Shown here: piece after piece, positions 1-8,690 of the stretch
Layout of the letters: each line of letters opens with the position of its first letter
How positions within the stretch are numbered: the stretch's first letter is position 1
Assembly (NCBI GenBank): GCA_002633005.1
Contig: NMRA01000020.1
Span: 1,211,650-1,246,212, forward strand
From: Phoronis australis
Taxonomy: Eukaryota; Phoronida; Phoronidae
Direction: 5' to 3'
DNA length: 34,563 nucleotides
Made by a program: the position numbers and the translations under genes
Notes under the pieces: model-generated
The model's database searches: none
What the model saw: the letters and a program-made list of their open reading frames with translations, nothing else
What the model was told of the DNA's origin: nothing

Positions 1-155
1 GGTGTTTCTTCGGGTGCGAATCGTGAGTGGCGCGTTCATTTAAATTTTTTTCGAGTACGGATTGTGTATTAGTTATGGGGTAGGCACTTCTTTGATCCTT
101 ATAACATCTTCTAACCATGTAATAAAGGTTAACAACGCGTGGGAGAAGGACTTTA

Positions 156-534
156 AAGAGTTGTATTAACATTCAAGTCTCTAAAACTGTCGAATTTATT
201 TAACCCTAAGGACAAAATTTCTATGGGTCTACGGTCTAAGGTAGTATACAAATTTATCTCTGCTGGATGTGGCTCCAGTTATATGGGCGAAACTGTTCGC
301 TATTTGAAAACCAGGACCAAGGAACATCTAAATTCTGACAGAAATTCACATGTAAATATGCACCTACAGAGCTCCAATCATTGTTATCAGCAGTGCTCTT
401 TCAGTGACTTTGCAGTAATAGTCCAGGCAGTAACAACAAAGGAGCTTAAAATTCGTGAGGCTTTACACATCAGTTGGTGCAAGCCCAATCTCAATAGGCA
501 ACTGACACACCACAGGTTGCCATTGTTGGTCTAG
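156..534 (+). pseudogene. Penelope-like retroelement, C-terminal GIY-YIG endonuclease fragment
   Basis: This is the 3' end of a Penelope-like element, whose ORF in complete form carries a reverse transcriptase followed by a GIY-YIG nuclease that nicks target DNA. The frame is open from about 156 and ends at a TAG at 532. It reads KLSNLFNPKDK and then KVVYKFISAGCGSSYMGET, with VRYLKTRTKEHL after it. That is the usual 'lead-in, VYKF, CxxxY-(I/M)-G-E-T, R..L..R..EH' block of the family. The first Cys of the usual CxxC pair is Ser here, a sign of decay. The reverse transcriptase is absent: the frame meets a TAA just upstream and the first 150 bases show nothing recognisable. It is a 5'-truncated copy, as is common for this class. 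The family call rests on the motif order. Confidence 0.75.
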
Positions 535-619
535 TTCATTGTCACTCCCTGTAACTGACTGTGTCTGAGTGTGCTTCATTACTTGTTGCTAGGCCTAGCT
601 AGGTGGCCACTGTATTCTC

Positions 620-665
620 ACTTCTGAAGATGGTGTTGAATAAATGACACCGAAACATGTCAAGT
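620..665 (+). ncRNA. Hammerhead-ribozyme-like motif in the Penelope 3' region
   Basis: The parts of a type I hammerhead are visible in order. Stem I is ACTT (620-623) with AAGT (662-665). The core CTGAAGA (624-630) fits CUGANGA. Stem II is GGTGT (632-636) with ACACC (647-651). GAAA lies at 652-655, a self-complementary ACATGT at 655-660 can serve as a very short stem III or as a dimer contact, and C661 is the cleavage-site base. One extra T (631) separates the core from stem II, which is not canonical and could weaken or abolish activity. Penelope-like elements are known to carry hammerheads in their terminal repeats, and this motif lies 90 bases after the endonuclease stop. Cleavage activity is unproven. 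Confidence 0.5.
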
Positions 666-825
666 CTTAAAACCGTTGTTGTTTTCTTTAATATATGCTG
701 CTACTTGCTATCATGGAAATCTTTAATAACGTTTGGTGAAAAATTTGTAACGCAAATAATGAAAAATCCCGGTTTAGTCGAGGAGTCTGATTGCTGACAC
801 TGTGAAAATAATTCTAAAATTTCAG

Positions 826-945
826 GGTGCCGCCAAGGATGTGGATATTGGTGACCCTGCACCGAGCTCCTCTACACAGCCTTCGGAATTTGACTCTGGG
901 AAAATCAAAGTCTTCTAGATACTGGTGCTATGGACTTCTTAAAAG
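826..945 (+). other. Weak candidate exon, unrecognised
   Basis: A good acceptor (CTAAAATTTCAG) ends at 825 and a good donor (AAAAG then GTATGT) starts at 946. The most protein-like frame (GAAKDVDIGDPAPSSSTQ) stops at a TAG at 916 before the donor. A second frame is open throughout but looks less protein-like. It could be a decayed exon of the gene seen at 1308-5950, or chance. No family is recognised. The DNA from 946 to 1300 shows nothing else. Confidence 0.2.
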
Positions 946-1307
946 GTATGTACCTGATTGTGCAGCACTCTGAGACTGATTTTGCACAGTTTGATAGGGT
1001 ACAATTCTCTAATGTGTTGGCCAATGGGTATGCTAATTTCGTTCAGGTATTAAGCACCCAAAGGATAAACCATGCAGTATTGCACTGTTCATCTCCACTG
1101 GCTTTTGGAATAGCTAGTCTAATTTGGACTAATCTACATACGTTTTTGGTTGGGATGAAGCTAGTAAAAATCCATGATCACAGTTCTGCCTCTTGGTAAA
1201 CTGAGTCACCACAAAACAGCCTGCCAACAATAATGCGTTAAGTGAGTGTTTGTTACAGGATGTTGGTGTCCAAATAAAAATAAGCAAGCGGGTTTGTATT
1301 TGTGAAA

Positions 1308-1449
1308 ATGTACAGGTTCAAATTTTTCTTCAAAGCATTCATGATTCTGATTATTTTTTCATACATACTTTCTCATGGAAATCAAAATGTATCTGAAGTG
1401 TCATCAGTAGAGAATACACTTTCCACAGGAGACGCAGCTTCTCTATCAG
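1308..1449 (+). CDS. Candidate first exon with signal peptide (unrecognised gene)
   Basis: An ATG in fair context (GAAAATGT) opens a 47-codon frame starting MYRFKFFFKAFMILIIFSYI. That is a basic N-terminus followed by a hydrophobic core, then LSHGNQ as a plausible cleavage region, and a Ser/Thr/Glu-rich tail (SEVSSVENTLSTGDAA). The exon can end at a donor CAG/GTAAAG after 1449 in phase 1. This matches the candidate exon at 4533: the leftover G plus AG makes Glu and the open frame continues. If so it encodes a secreted or membrane protein. The alternative is that the T-rich part is only a polypyrimidine tract and the real exon begins later. Without splicing the frame stops three codons on. No family is recognised. 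Confidence 0.35.
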
Positions 1450-1806
1450 GTAAAGTTTAAATCATGGAATGAAAATTAGTTGTGCATTTTGGCAGTTAAG
1501 TTCATTCTGAACTAAAGTCTGAGGCAGGAAAAAGTAAAAAGAATGTAGTTATTGAATTTTCCAAAAAGTAGATTATGATTGAATGTGTATGTAGCATAGG
1601 AATACATTACAATTTTATGAAAGCCCGTGAGAATCAATGATAATCTAACTAATTAAGATGATATTGATATTAATGAAACAATGCACTTATGAGAATACAA
1701 TGATATTGCATTGAGAATCGTATTTGCGAATCTTATTTGCATAGCATTCCAAGTCAGTGAGAATTCGTCAAGAGAATCTCACTGGGTGAGAATTTTGAAC
1801 TTAGAG

Positions 1807-1940
1807 TATTTTCAGTGCATTTTATGTCAAGTGACTGAATTAGACGAGAGTTTAAAGCTTTATTGATAACCAATATTTTCAGTGCATTTTATGTCAAGTG
1901 ACTGAATTAGATGAGAGTTTAAAGCTTTATTGATAACCAA
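1807..1940 (+). repeat. 67-bp tandem duplication
   Basis: Two adjacent copies (1807-1873 and 1874-1940) differ at a single visible base (GACGAG against GATGAG). Each runs from TATTTTCAGTGC to TTGATAACCAA. The near-identity means the duplication is recent. It lies in non-coding DNA, inside the proposed first intron of the plus-strand gene. Confidence 0.95.
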
Positions 1941-2253
1941 AATGCTGCTTATTTTTGTGAGTTTGTCTTGAAAATTTGTCTATTTGTCTGAATATACAAT
2001 TTAATTGCAATTATGAACATGATGGTATCATGAGGAGTGGTTTACGATAGGACTAGGAGTGTTCACTCTGCCTTCTTGCCATTCGCCACTGTGGTTATCA
2101 GTCAAAAACTAACGCCCCGAGAGGCTAATAAGCAACATTAATTAAGTGGTGGAGTCTGAACCATGTAAACACAAATCATATCTTAATAATGTTCCACATA
2201 CAATAAAATTACTTTTTGAACACTACTAGATTTGTGGAATATACTAATCTTAA

Positions 2254-3952
2254 AGGAGAATGCCACCCGATTTGATTAGTCTTTTTTGCCGTCTTAATCG
2301 GTCTATATCCACATCGCCTCGCATACGGTCGACCTTACCTTGCCAAGAGGTGTCGCGTTAGCATGTGAAGAAGGTGAGAAACGACGCCAGCGACGTCAGT
2401 GGTTCATATGCAAAGTGAATGCCGCTATGTTGCGGTGCATCTTGAGTCCCGCTTGTCCGAACTAAGCAGCTGCAAGGAAAGCGGGTTTATCGTTTTTTTT
2501 ACTTCCTCGAGAGTCCAAAATGCTTAGGAAGTGGCTCATGGTAGTAAAGAACGAAATGTACGCTGTAAGTAGCAAGTATGATGCCGTGAAACATCTCCGT
2601 GTCTGTGGCTTGCAGACTTCAGTGCCTGACGCCATGCTGGCTTACAAAATGACTCCATACGTCCCGTTGTCTGAGCTTGTTCACGGCGCCTCTCTAGTAT
2701 TTCTTCATCACTGTATTCCTATTCGAATTGATTGCCTGTAAAACTTAACGATCCACCTGCGAAGTCGGGACTGATGAGCTCTAGCTCGTCCTAAGTCGGG
2801 ATTGCGAGTTGCCGTGTTGGCGTTTATTAATGAGCGATCTATTCTCACCCTAACCAATATAAAACTGAAACAAAGTCTGTCTCATTAAATGCAATTTGTA
2901 ATGCCTTTGGAGTGTTCGTGAGTGCAAATGATTTGAGAAGCCAGCAACGAAGAAATCACCGCGTTACGGCTTTAGGTGCAACAAAACTATAATTGACGGG
3001 ACACCGAGGCCGTGTGAGCTCATGCTAATTCATTGTTTGGTGGCAGAAACTGTCGGAAACAACTCGATTTCCATCCCACTGTCAGGTGTTAGGGGAATCT
3101 TTATTTACATTTACATTACTCAAATAATGATTGTCAATGTACAACTTCTGAACTGACGGTGCTGTGGCCAAAGCGGAACCTGAATTCGCGGCCCCCGACG
3201 AGTAATTAGATTTACAGTTTCGTGGCTAATTCACCAACATAATCACGAGCACATTACTTTGGCTCACAACTATAGTATTTTCTTGACTCAGCTGGAGAAG
3301 CCCAGTGGTTTATGCCGTTATCTGACATAAACTGCCTCGTTGATCTGCTCGTGTGCTTTGGATCATTGTTTTGATAGAGACGATGTGTCGCTGGGAAAAC
3401 TGATCTTTGGAAAGGCAAAAATGTTTTCCTTAAAATGCTCTGATAAAAGAGAGAATCCATTTTGCCCTCAAAGATGNTGTGTTTAGAACTCAAAAAATCA
3501 CAAGTCTAAACAACACAGATCTAGGTTCTCCTGTCTGCATCTCACGGAAAATACTTCAAAATTATCTCGATCAGACCCCAAACTCCTGCTACGGACCTTA
3601 TTGGCCTGCCGAACTTTGTAGGCTACGGTGTGTCCAAATACCAATATATCCGTAAGAGAGAAACAAAACAACACGTTTTTTGTAAGAACTCGGTGTATTT
3701 TCAAGGGTTTTACATCGAAGTTTGATGATTTATTGGTGTTAAACGATGACTTCAAGCGATAAGCTGACACCAGTAACCCGTGTTGTGAACTGCTGAAAAG
3801 ACTACGTGTGAAACCGATGACGTCATTGGATAATTTCAACACCTCCGTCTGCCGTCAGGTGTCAGGTAACGCAACCGTACGTGTCGTTATGGAGTAGAAC
3901 TACTCGATCTAAATTGATACAAATTAGGTTGCTTTTTAGGTGGCATGCTCCT
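2254..3952. mobile_element. Non-autonomous TTAA-target DNA transposon (Kolobok/piggyBac type)
   Basis: The element is bounded by TTAA at 2250-2253 and 3953-3956. Its ends form a 14-bp terminal inverted repeat: AGGAGAATGCCACC on the left and, read inward from the right, AGGAGCATGCCACC. TTAA target duplications are used by piggyBac and Kolobok elements. An end starting AGG rather than CCY points more to Kolobok, but this is an inference. No transposase is recognisable inside, so it is non-autonomous. The interior is richer in CpG than its flanks, with a 73-codon ATG ORF at 2520-2741 of no known family, and contains a 192-bp perfect copy of a transposase exon found elsewhere in the window (3285-3476). 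Confidence 0.7.
3285..3476 (-). pseudogene. Perfect 192-bp copy of Tc1-derived gene exon 5 fragment
   Basis: By base-by-base reading this stretch is identical to 8452-8643, which lies wholly inside exon 5 of the transposase-derived gene on the same strand. It covers about residues 204 to 266 of that protein, including the NNDPKH motif. Homology starts at GACTCAG and stops at AAAGATG, directly next to an unknown base at 3477. Neither edge matches an exon, intron or transposon boundary. It sits inside the TTAA-flanked element. It has no start codon and is not a functional gene. Either the element captured a gene fragment very recently or the assembly joined two places wrongly. Confidence 0.9.
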
Positions 3953-3956
3953 TTAA

Positions 3957-4527
3957 GCTTATTAACACACAGCTTCAGTCCTGGATCCCCTCTGGTTAAC
4001 TTGCAGACAAACTGTTCAGCAATTTCACAATATATGTGAAAAGTGTCATCAATCTTCCAGCTATTTCTCTAATTGATGTGTACTGTTCCTGGTGCCATTT
4101 TATTTTGAATTCAGAAATCTGGTCTACTCAAATTTCCACAGGAACAGCCAATGAGCAGCGTTTGTTTATCCTAAATTCTCATTCAATTCTCATTCAGAAA
4201 ATTTCCAAGTCTGAAATTCTCCCTGCATTCTCATTTGCAATTTGTCACTGATTTTCCACTTTTCTCCCACTACCCGCCATTCGACTCCTCCACATGCTCA
4301 CTGCAATATAACTTGCATGTCTCACTCGAATGGTTGTTTTAGTAAGAATCTCACTGGAATCTCTTTGGAGTCCAGTGAAATTCGCCCTTTCCTTTTGATA
4401 AGGATAATATAAACAATTCATTAGTTCTATGTGAGTAATCGAGATGCACACCCATACCAGACAGACTTTCTTTTGCTTGATGTGTTTTCAGTTAAGTTAA
4501 TGATTTAGTTTGATGTAATTATATTAC
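3957..4527. other. Non-coding stretch, proposed intron
   Basis: AT-rich DNA with only short ORFs on either strand and no family that I recognise. Runs of 'tctcattcaattctcattc' and pyrimidine-rich segments are present. It lies between the TTAA element and the candidate exon at 4533, within the proposed first intron of the plus-strand gene. Confidence 0.4.
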
Positions 4528-4532
4528 ATCAG

Positions 4533-4746
4533 AGGTTGGTAGAACTGGTAATGAGGAGCTTACTGGCGGTGAAGCTTGGGAGGCTTGTGTGACAGAAGCA
4601 AGTTTGGTCGATCGGGAAGCAGATGTGACTAATGTCAGTGGCGTGTATGCCATAAACGGAAGATGTGATGGTTGGCTGGCACTCCCCGCAGCAGTCCTTT
4701 GAAATGCAGCAAGTCGTGCAGACGCCTGAGTCTACAGTCAGCACTA
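4533..4746 (+). pseudogene. Candidate exon 2 of the plus-strand gene, frame broken once
   Basis: An acceptor (ATTACATCAG) ends at 4532 and a strong donor GTGAGT begins at 4747. Entered in phase 1 from the exon at 1308, the frame reads EVGRTGNEELTGGEAWEA and stays open for 55 codons before a TGA at 4700. A neighbouring frame (SPQQSFEMQQVVQTPESTVS) then carries protein-like sequence to the donor. That second frame leaves one base, which joins exon 3 as Arg (A plus GA). One small indel between 4656 and 4700 would restore a continuous reading, so this is either a pseudogene lesion or a base-call error. The encoded stretch is acidic and Ser/Thr/Gln-rich. No domain is recognised. Confidence 0.35.
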
Positions 4747-5466
4747 GTGAGTATAGTTGTATAGTTGTTCTATAACTTTCTAGGAATATCGATTCAGGAT
4801 TAATTATCATTTGAGGTGGAAGTTTTCTGTTGGCTTTTTCTGATGATTGAAATTAATTGTTATGGACCCAAATAACAGTTTTTCAGATGGTTTTCAACAA
4901 TCAGACCTCGGCACTTTTCTCTTTTATGAAGTTCAAATTTATTTTTTGAGATTCATCGATTCCTTCTTATTAAAACCTAGGGTAAGAATTTAAAGGAATG
5001 TTTAAATCCTATGAACGTAAGGACTTATACATGATATTGGGAGACAAGTTGCTAATTTTTTCTCTTTTTAAAAAAATGGCTGTCTATGAAAATAACTTAC
5101 TGATATTTTGTGGTCACAAATGTTCTGGGAGGTTGTTGAATGAATGTCTGTGATATACAATGATAATAAATATAAACACTATCAAATGTTGTAACTTTGA
5201 CCAGAGAATGGTGACTCCCAGAACTATCTATTTAATAGAATGTACATTTTCTGATTTCCTAATTCCCAAAAAGCTCGTTTTGATTCACAGTAATGGTCAA
5301 AAAGTTACTTGAAAAAATCAACCTTCCGTAGGCAGTGACATTAAACTGCCTATTGTAGACCTTAGTTATCAGTTATAACCGAAAAGTCATCCTCCTGTCA
5401 ACTGTTCTGAACATCCAGGTTTACAAATGATTTGTAGTAGCATCTGACAATTTGGTTTTATTTTAG

Positions 5467-5950
5467 GACAGCTACGCTCACCAGCAAGCATGTCAGTAGC
5501 CATGCATGACCCAGCAAGGAGTGCACTTCTTAGGTCCCCTGCTGTGCATGCATCACAATGGAATTCAATGCACCAATTCAACAAGTTAGTGCAGTCCGTT
5601 GAGGTATTGGCAAAACGACTTGCAGTACTGGAAAGCAAAAAGGCCAACAAAAATAACGATTCATGATCCAAAGATATCGAAACTGAAGTTATCGGAAATC
5701 GAGAATGTGGTTATCTCTGAACGTTAGAAAGTGAGCTGCGACCATTGTCATCTGTGGCACCCTTTCTACCTAAACAAAGGGTGGTGGAAATTGTTAATGT
5801 TTCTTCGTCACCTGAGTCAGATGCGAAATCAGTGATGTTTTGAATTTTAACCGTCGGAGAAGCTAATAATAGGAATGTAAATGGAGTAAAATATTCCAAA
5901 TCTGGTACAAAAGGAAGACTTAACAAGGACAAATCAAATTTGTTTTGGAC
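5467..5950 (+). pseudogene. Candidate exon 3 / long frame interrupted only by TGA codons
   Basis: An acceptor (GGTTTTATTTTAG) ends at 5466. The phase that fits the upstream exon reads RQLRSPASMSVAMHDPAR and, near codon 45, a helix-prone stretch HQFNKLVQSVEVLAKRLAVL that could form a coiled coil. The first stop is a TGA at 5664, which would give a normal C-terminus ending NKNNDS. The same frame then continues about 95 more codons with protein-like content (SELRPLSSVAPFLPKQRVV). It is broken only by TGA at 5718 and 5841 and ends at a double TGA at 5946-5951. No TAA or TAG occurs in the whole stretch. CGA-to-TGA decay of Arg codons is the simplest cause. No family is recognised. Confidence 0.35.
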
Positions 5951-5951
5951 A

Positions 5952-7852
5952 GTGTGATGACACTGTCAGAGTATTCAAGATTCTTCAACACTCCAGATCA
6001 GAAGTTACCCTCCAAATTGGTAAAGGCAATCGACAGTGGGATCATAAAACTGTTTTATAAGTTGTCTGAAAGAGTGATTCTCCCACGCCCTATTTTATGA
6101 AAGGTGACTTAACACTCTACAAACATTCAGCCTCATGCTACACACCTTGACATGTGAGTGGCTTCTAGGTTGATTGACATTTGTCTGTATGTGTGCAAGA
6201 TGAAGAAAATCACTTTTTATTGTATAATATATGTACCTTTCATGATTTACATCTTGTGTTCTTTTCGACTTACTATCATGGCTAAATTTTGAAAATCCTA
6301 TTTCAAGAATAACTGATTTGATTCAATGGAAACTATTAGGTATCATAATTCATGCAGAATTCTCAAAAACAGTGTTCGAAATTAGTTTCAAAGCATAAAA
6401 CGAAAATGAGCAATGAGAGAAAAATCGAAAGCACTTCTGAGAATTCATCATTAACATTAATTCAACCAAAATTTAGTCATTGTATTGATACCAGTATTTT
6501 GCTATGAGCGTACCTTTCCTTTTTACTACTAAAATGCTTGGTCACGTGGTATGAATTTTAAAATCTAATTCTGCATAGCTATTTCTACTTTCAGCGAATA
6601 TATACTTTTAATGAGCTAAAATCTATATTCTATAGATATTTGGTAAATGCATAGGTTGGTCTATAAGATAAGGACACGTCCTATAATTCAAATAAGCCAG
6701 CAGTTTTTACTATGCTCGTAGTGTTTGACAGTTTTGAATAAACCATCAGTGTTATTATAGAGGGAGTTGAAGGCTGCATGAACCACATCTTATATATATT
6801 GAGCAGTAAGAGACAGATACATTTGATCATTCTGTTGCCACCAGAACATTCACAATCTCAACAAATGTTCAACTTAAATTTGAATATTTTTCAAAGAATT
6901 ATCCACTTCAACAATCATTTTCTCACCAGAAGATAATGCAGACTCAAATACAACACACAACCGATTTTGTATACTTGCACTAACTCCTATAGAAAAGTTA
7001 TGCTCAATTACAATGGCATCAATAAAACAGGCAATGTAATGTTAACAGTGCTGGTTATGTGACCTTACTCAGAAACAAGCTTAAACACAATTCGTTACAC
7101 AGCTTTAATGTTTAAACAATACAACATGTCTATGATATAACGTATCTGTGAATGCAATTGCAAAATTGATAAAACAGGTAAAATAGCCATTTGATATCAA
7201 TATTACTGTAATGCCAACATTTCAAGCACTTCCATTCCCAGGCTTTCCCTTCTGTATCAATTTGATTTCAGACATAAGTTTCTTATATGCTTATTTCTGT
7301 TAATAGCTAAACAATAAGGGATTTGTTTCATGACTGTGTGCTGTGACATTAAAAATATCTGACGAACTTACTGAACTGCAGCAGTTATCGCAAAAAGTGA
7401 ACAATATTTCTTCTCTTCGAAAATCGACTAAATTTTGAGGAAATACTTTCGGCTAATTTTTAAATAATTTAGTACTATCTTTCAGCTGCTTTACTCCTGG
7501 ATTTTGAGTGCAATTTCAATGAAGCCTGACGAATTTCGACGAAAATTTAAACCATTCACTTTTTTAAACTACTGTGTTTAGCAACATAAAAATGTTTCTT
7601 GATGTTACCCTCATGAAACGATTATGTATCTGTAACTGATATCGGAAAACAGTTTTCCTACACGAGATTTAGAAATGGCATTGCTGTGACTTATACCAAC
7701 GCATTTTCTCCAAATTACATCTTACTGTAATATACAAAATTTCCAGAAGGCAACACAGTAAAACAAAAATAAGCCAAATGTACAGAGATCACTATGGCCC
7801 GGGAATCCAGAAAATGTGATTTCAGTACCCGGTTGCATGAAACAGCCCAAAA
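5952..7852. other. AT-rich region without recognised genes
   Basis: Nearly 2 kb with short ORFs only and frequent stops in every frame. There is no recognisable transposon domain, RNA gene or clear inverted repeat. It separates the broken plus-strand exons from the MITE behind the transposase-derived gene. Confidence 0.5.
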
Positions 7853-7854
7853 TA

Positions 7855-8226
7855 GGGACTCAACTAAGTTCCCTACATTGCTTGCGTTTTTGTTTCATTT
7901 GTTTACTCACAGGCGGAAGATTTTTTCTATCATGTTATCTTTATTATAAACTCTCCTTTGACTAATTACATTTCAAATAATATTACTGAAATCTGAGCAC
8001 TTAATTCAGTTAAACTATTTAGGGACTTAGTCCTTAAATTGGGAGTGCTGCGTGAAAGAATTTCTACTTATTTTCAATAATGTTGAGAATTCAAAGTAGA
8101 GTTTACTTTTGTACCAAAGTCCAAAAATGAATTAGTAATGAGACTCATAACAGCATAAGAAATGACAATCAGCGTTTTCACAAGCCCACAAATACGCAGT
8201 AGATTTAGGGAACTTAGTTGAGCCCC
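7855..8226. mobile_element. 372-bp MITE with TA target duplication
   Basis: The left end GGGACTCAACTAAGTTCC (7855 onward) is matched by the inverted right end, which read inward is GGGGCTCAACTAAGTTCC (8226 backward). The match runs 21 bases with one difference. TA flanks both sides (7853-7854 and 8227-8228). TA duplication plus short inverted repeats is the mark of Tc1/mariner-type MITEs. There is no coding capacity. It lies only 12 bp beyond the stop codon of the transposase-derived gene (8241), so it probably forms part of that gene's 3' untranslated region or its poly(A) region. Confidence 0.75.
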
Positions 8227-8240
8227 TACTTGACTCCGCT

Positions 8241-8690
8241 TTAGAAACCAGAAGAATTCCCTTTGTTGGCGATGACCTGTGGCAGAACCTTGTAGATATG
8301 GTTAATGTAACGGTTACACTTTTCAGGTGTAACCGTTGCCCAAAAATTCTTTATTCCACTCACCAACTCTGCCTTTGTAGTTGGCTGAGCATGCTTCCAA
8401 ATGTAGGCTTTCAGCTCATGCCATAAATTCTCTATGGGATTTAGGTCTGGCGACTCAGCTGGAGAAGCCCAGTGGTTTATGCCGTTATCTGACATAAACT
8501 GCCTCGTTGATCTGCTCGTGTGCTTTGGATCATTGTTTTGATAGAGACGATGTGTCGCTGGGAAAACTGATCTTTGGAAAGGCAAAAATGTTTTCCTTAA
8601 AATGCTCTGATAAAAGAGAGAATCCATTTTGCCCTCAAAGATGTGGATCCTAGTGGCACCTCTCCTGGAAATTCCAGCCCAAACATGCAA
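8241..8690 (-). CDS. Transposase-derived gene, exon 5 (rest of catalytic core)
   Basis: It encodes residues 188-336 and the TAA stop. Motifs are LHVWAGISRRGATRIHIFEG, HRLYQNNDPKHTSR, WASPAESPDLNPIENLW and a helical C-terminus ending NKGNSSGF. Family members normally have DND before PKH; here it is NND (AAC instead of GAC), so the second catalytic Asp is lost, while E274 is kept. The acceptor is CTTCTTATTTCAG. A 192-base segment of this exon is copied perfectly at 3285-3476. Confidence 0.9.
   Translation of the reverse strand: MHVWAGISRRGATRIHIFEGKMDSLFYQSILRKTFLPFQRSVFPATHRLYQNNDPKHTSRSTRQFMSDNGINHWASPAESPDLNPIENLWHELKAYIWKHAQPTTKAELVSGIKNFWATVTPEKCNRYINHIYKVLPQVIANKGNSSGF

Noticed and set aside
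930-1199. 89-codon plus-strand ORF
   Set aside because: No motif; it overlaps a donor site and looks like read-through of non-coding DNA.
2770-2810. CTGATGAG with a GCTC hairpin, like a second hammerhead core
   Set aside because: The stem is followed by GTCC instead of GAAA and no stem I or III can be drawn.
5387-5932. Two minus-strand ORFs
   Set aside because: Shadows of the plus-strand TGA-interrupted frame, which has better composition and a fitting acceptor.
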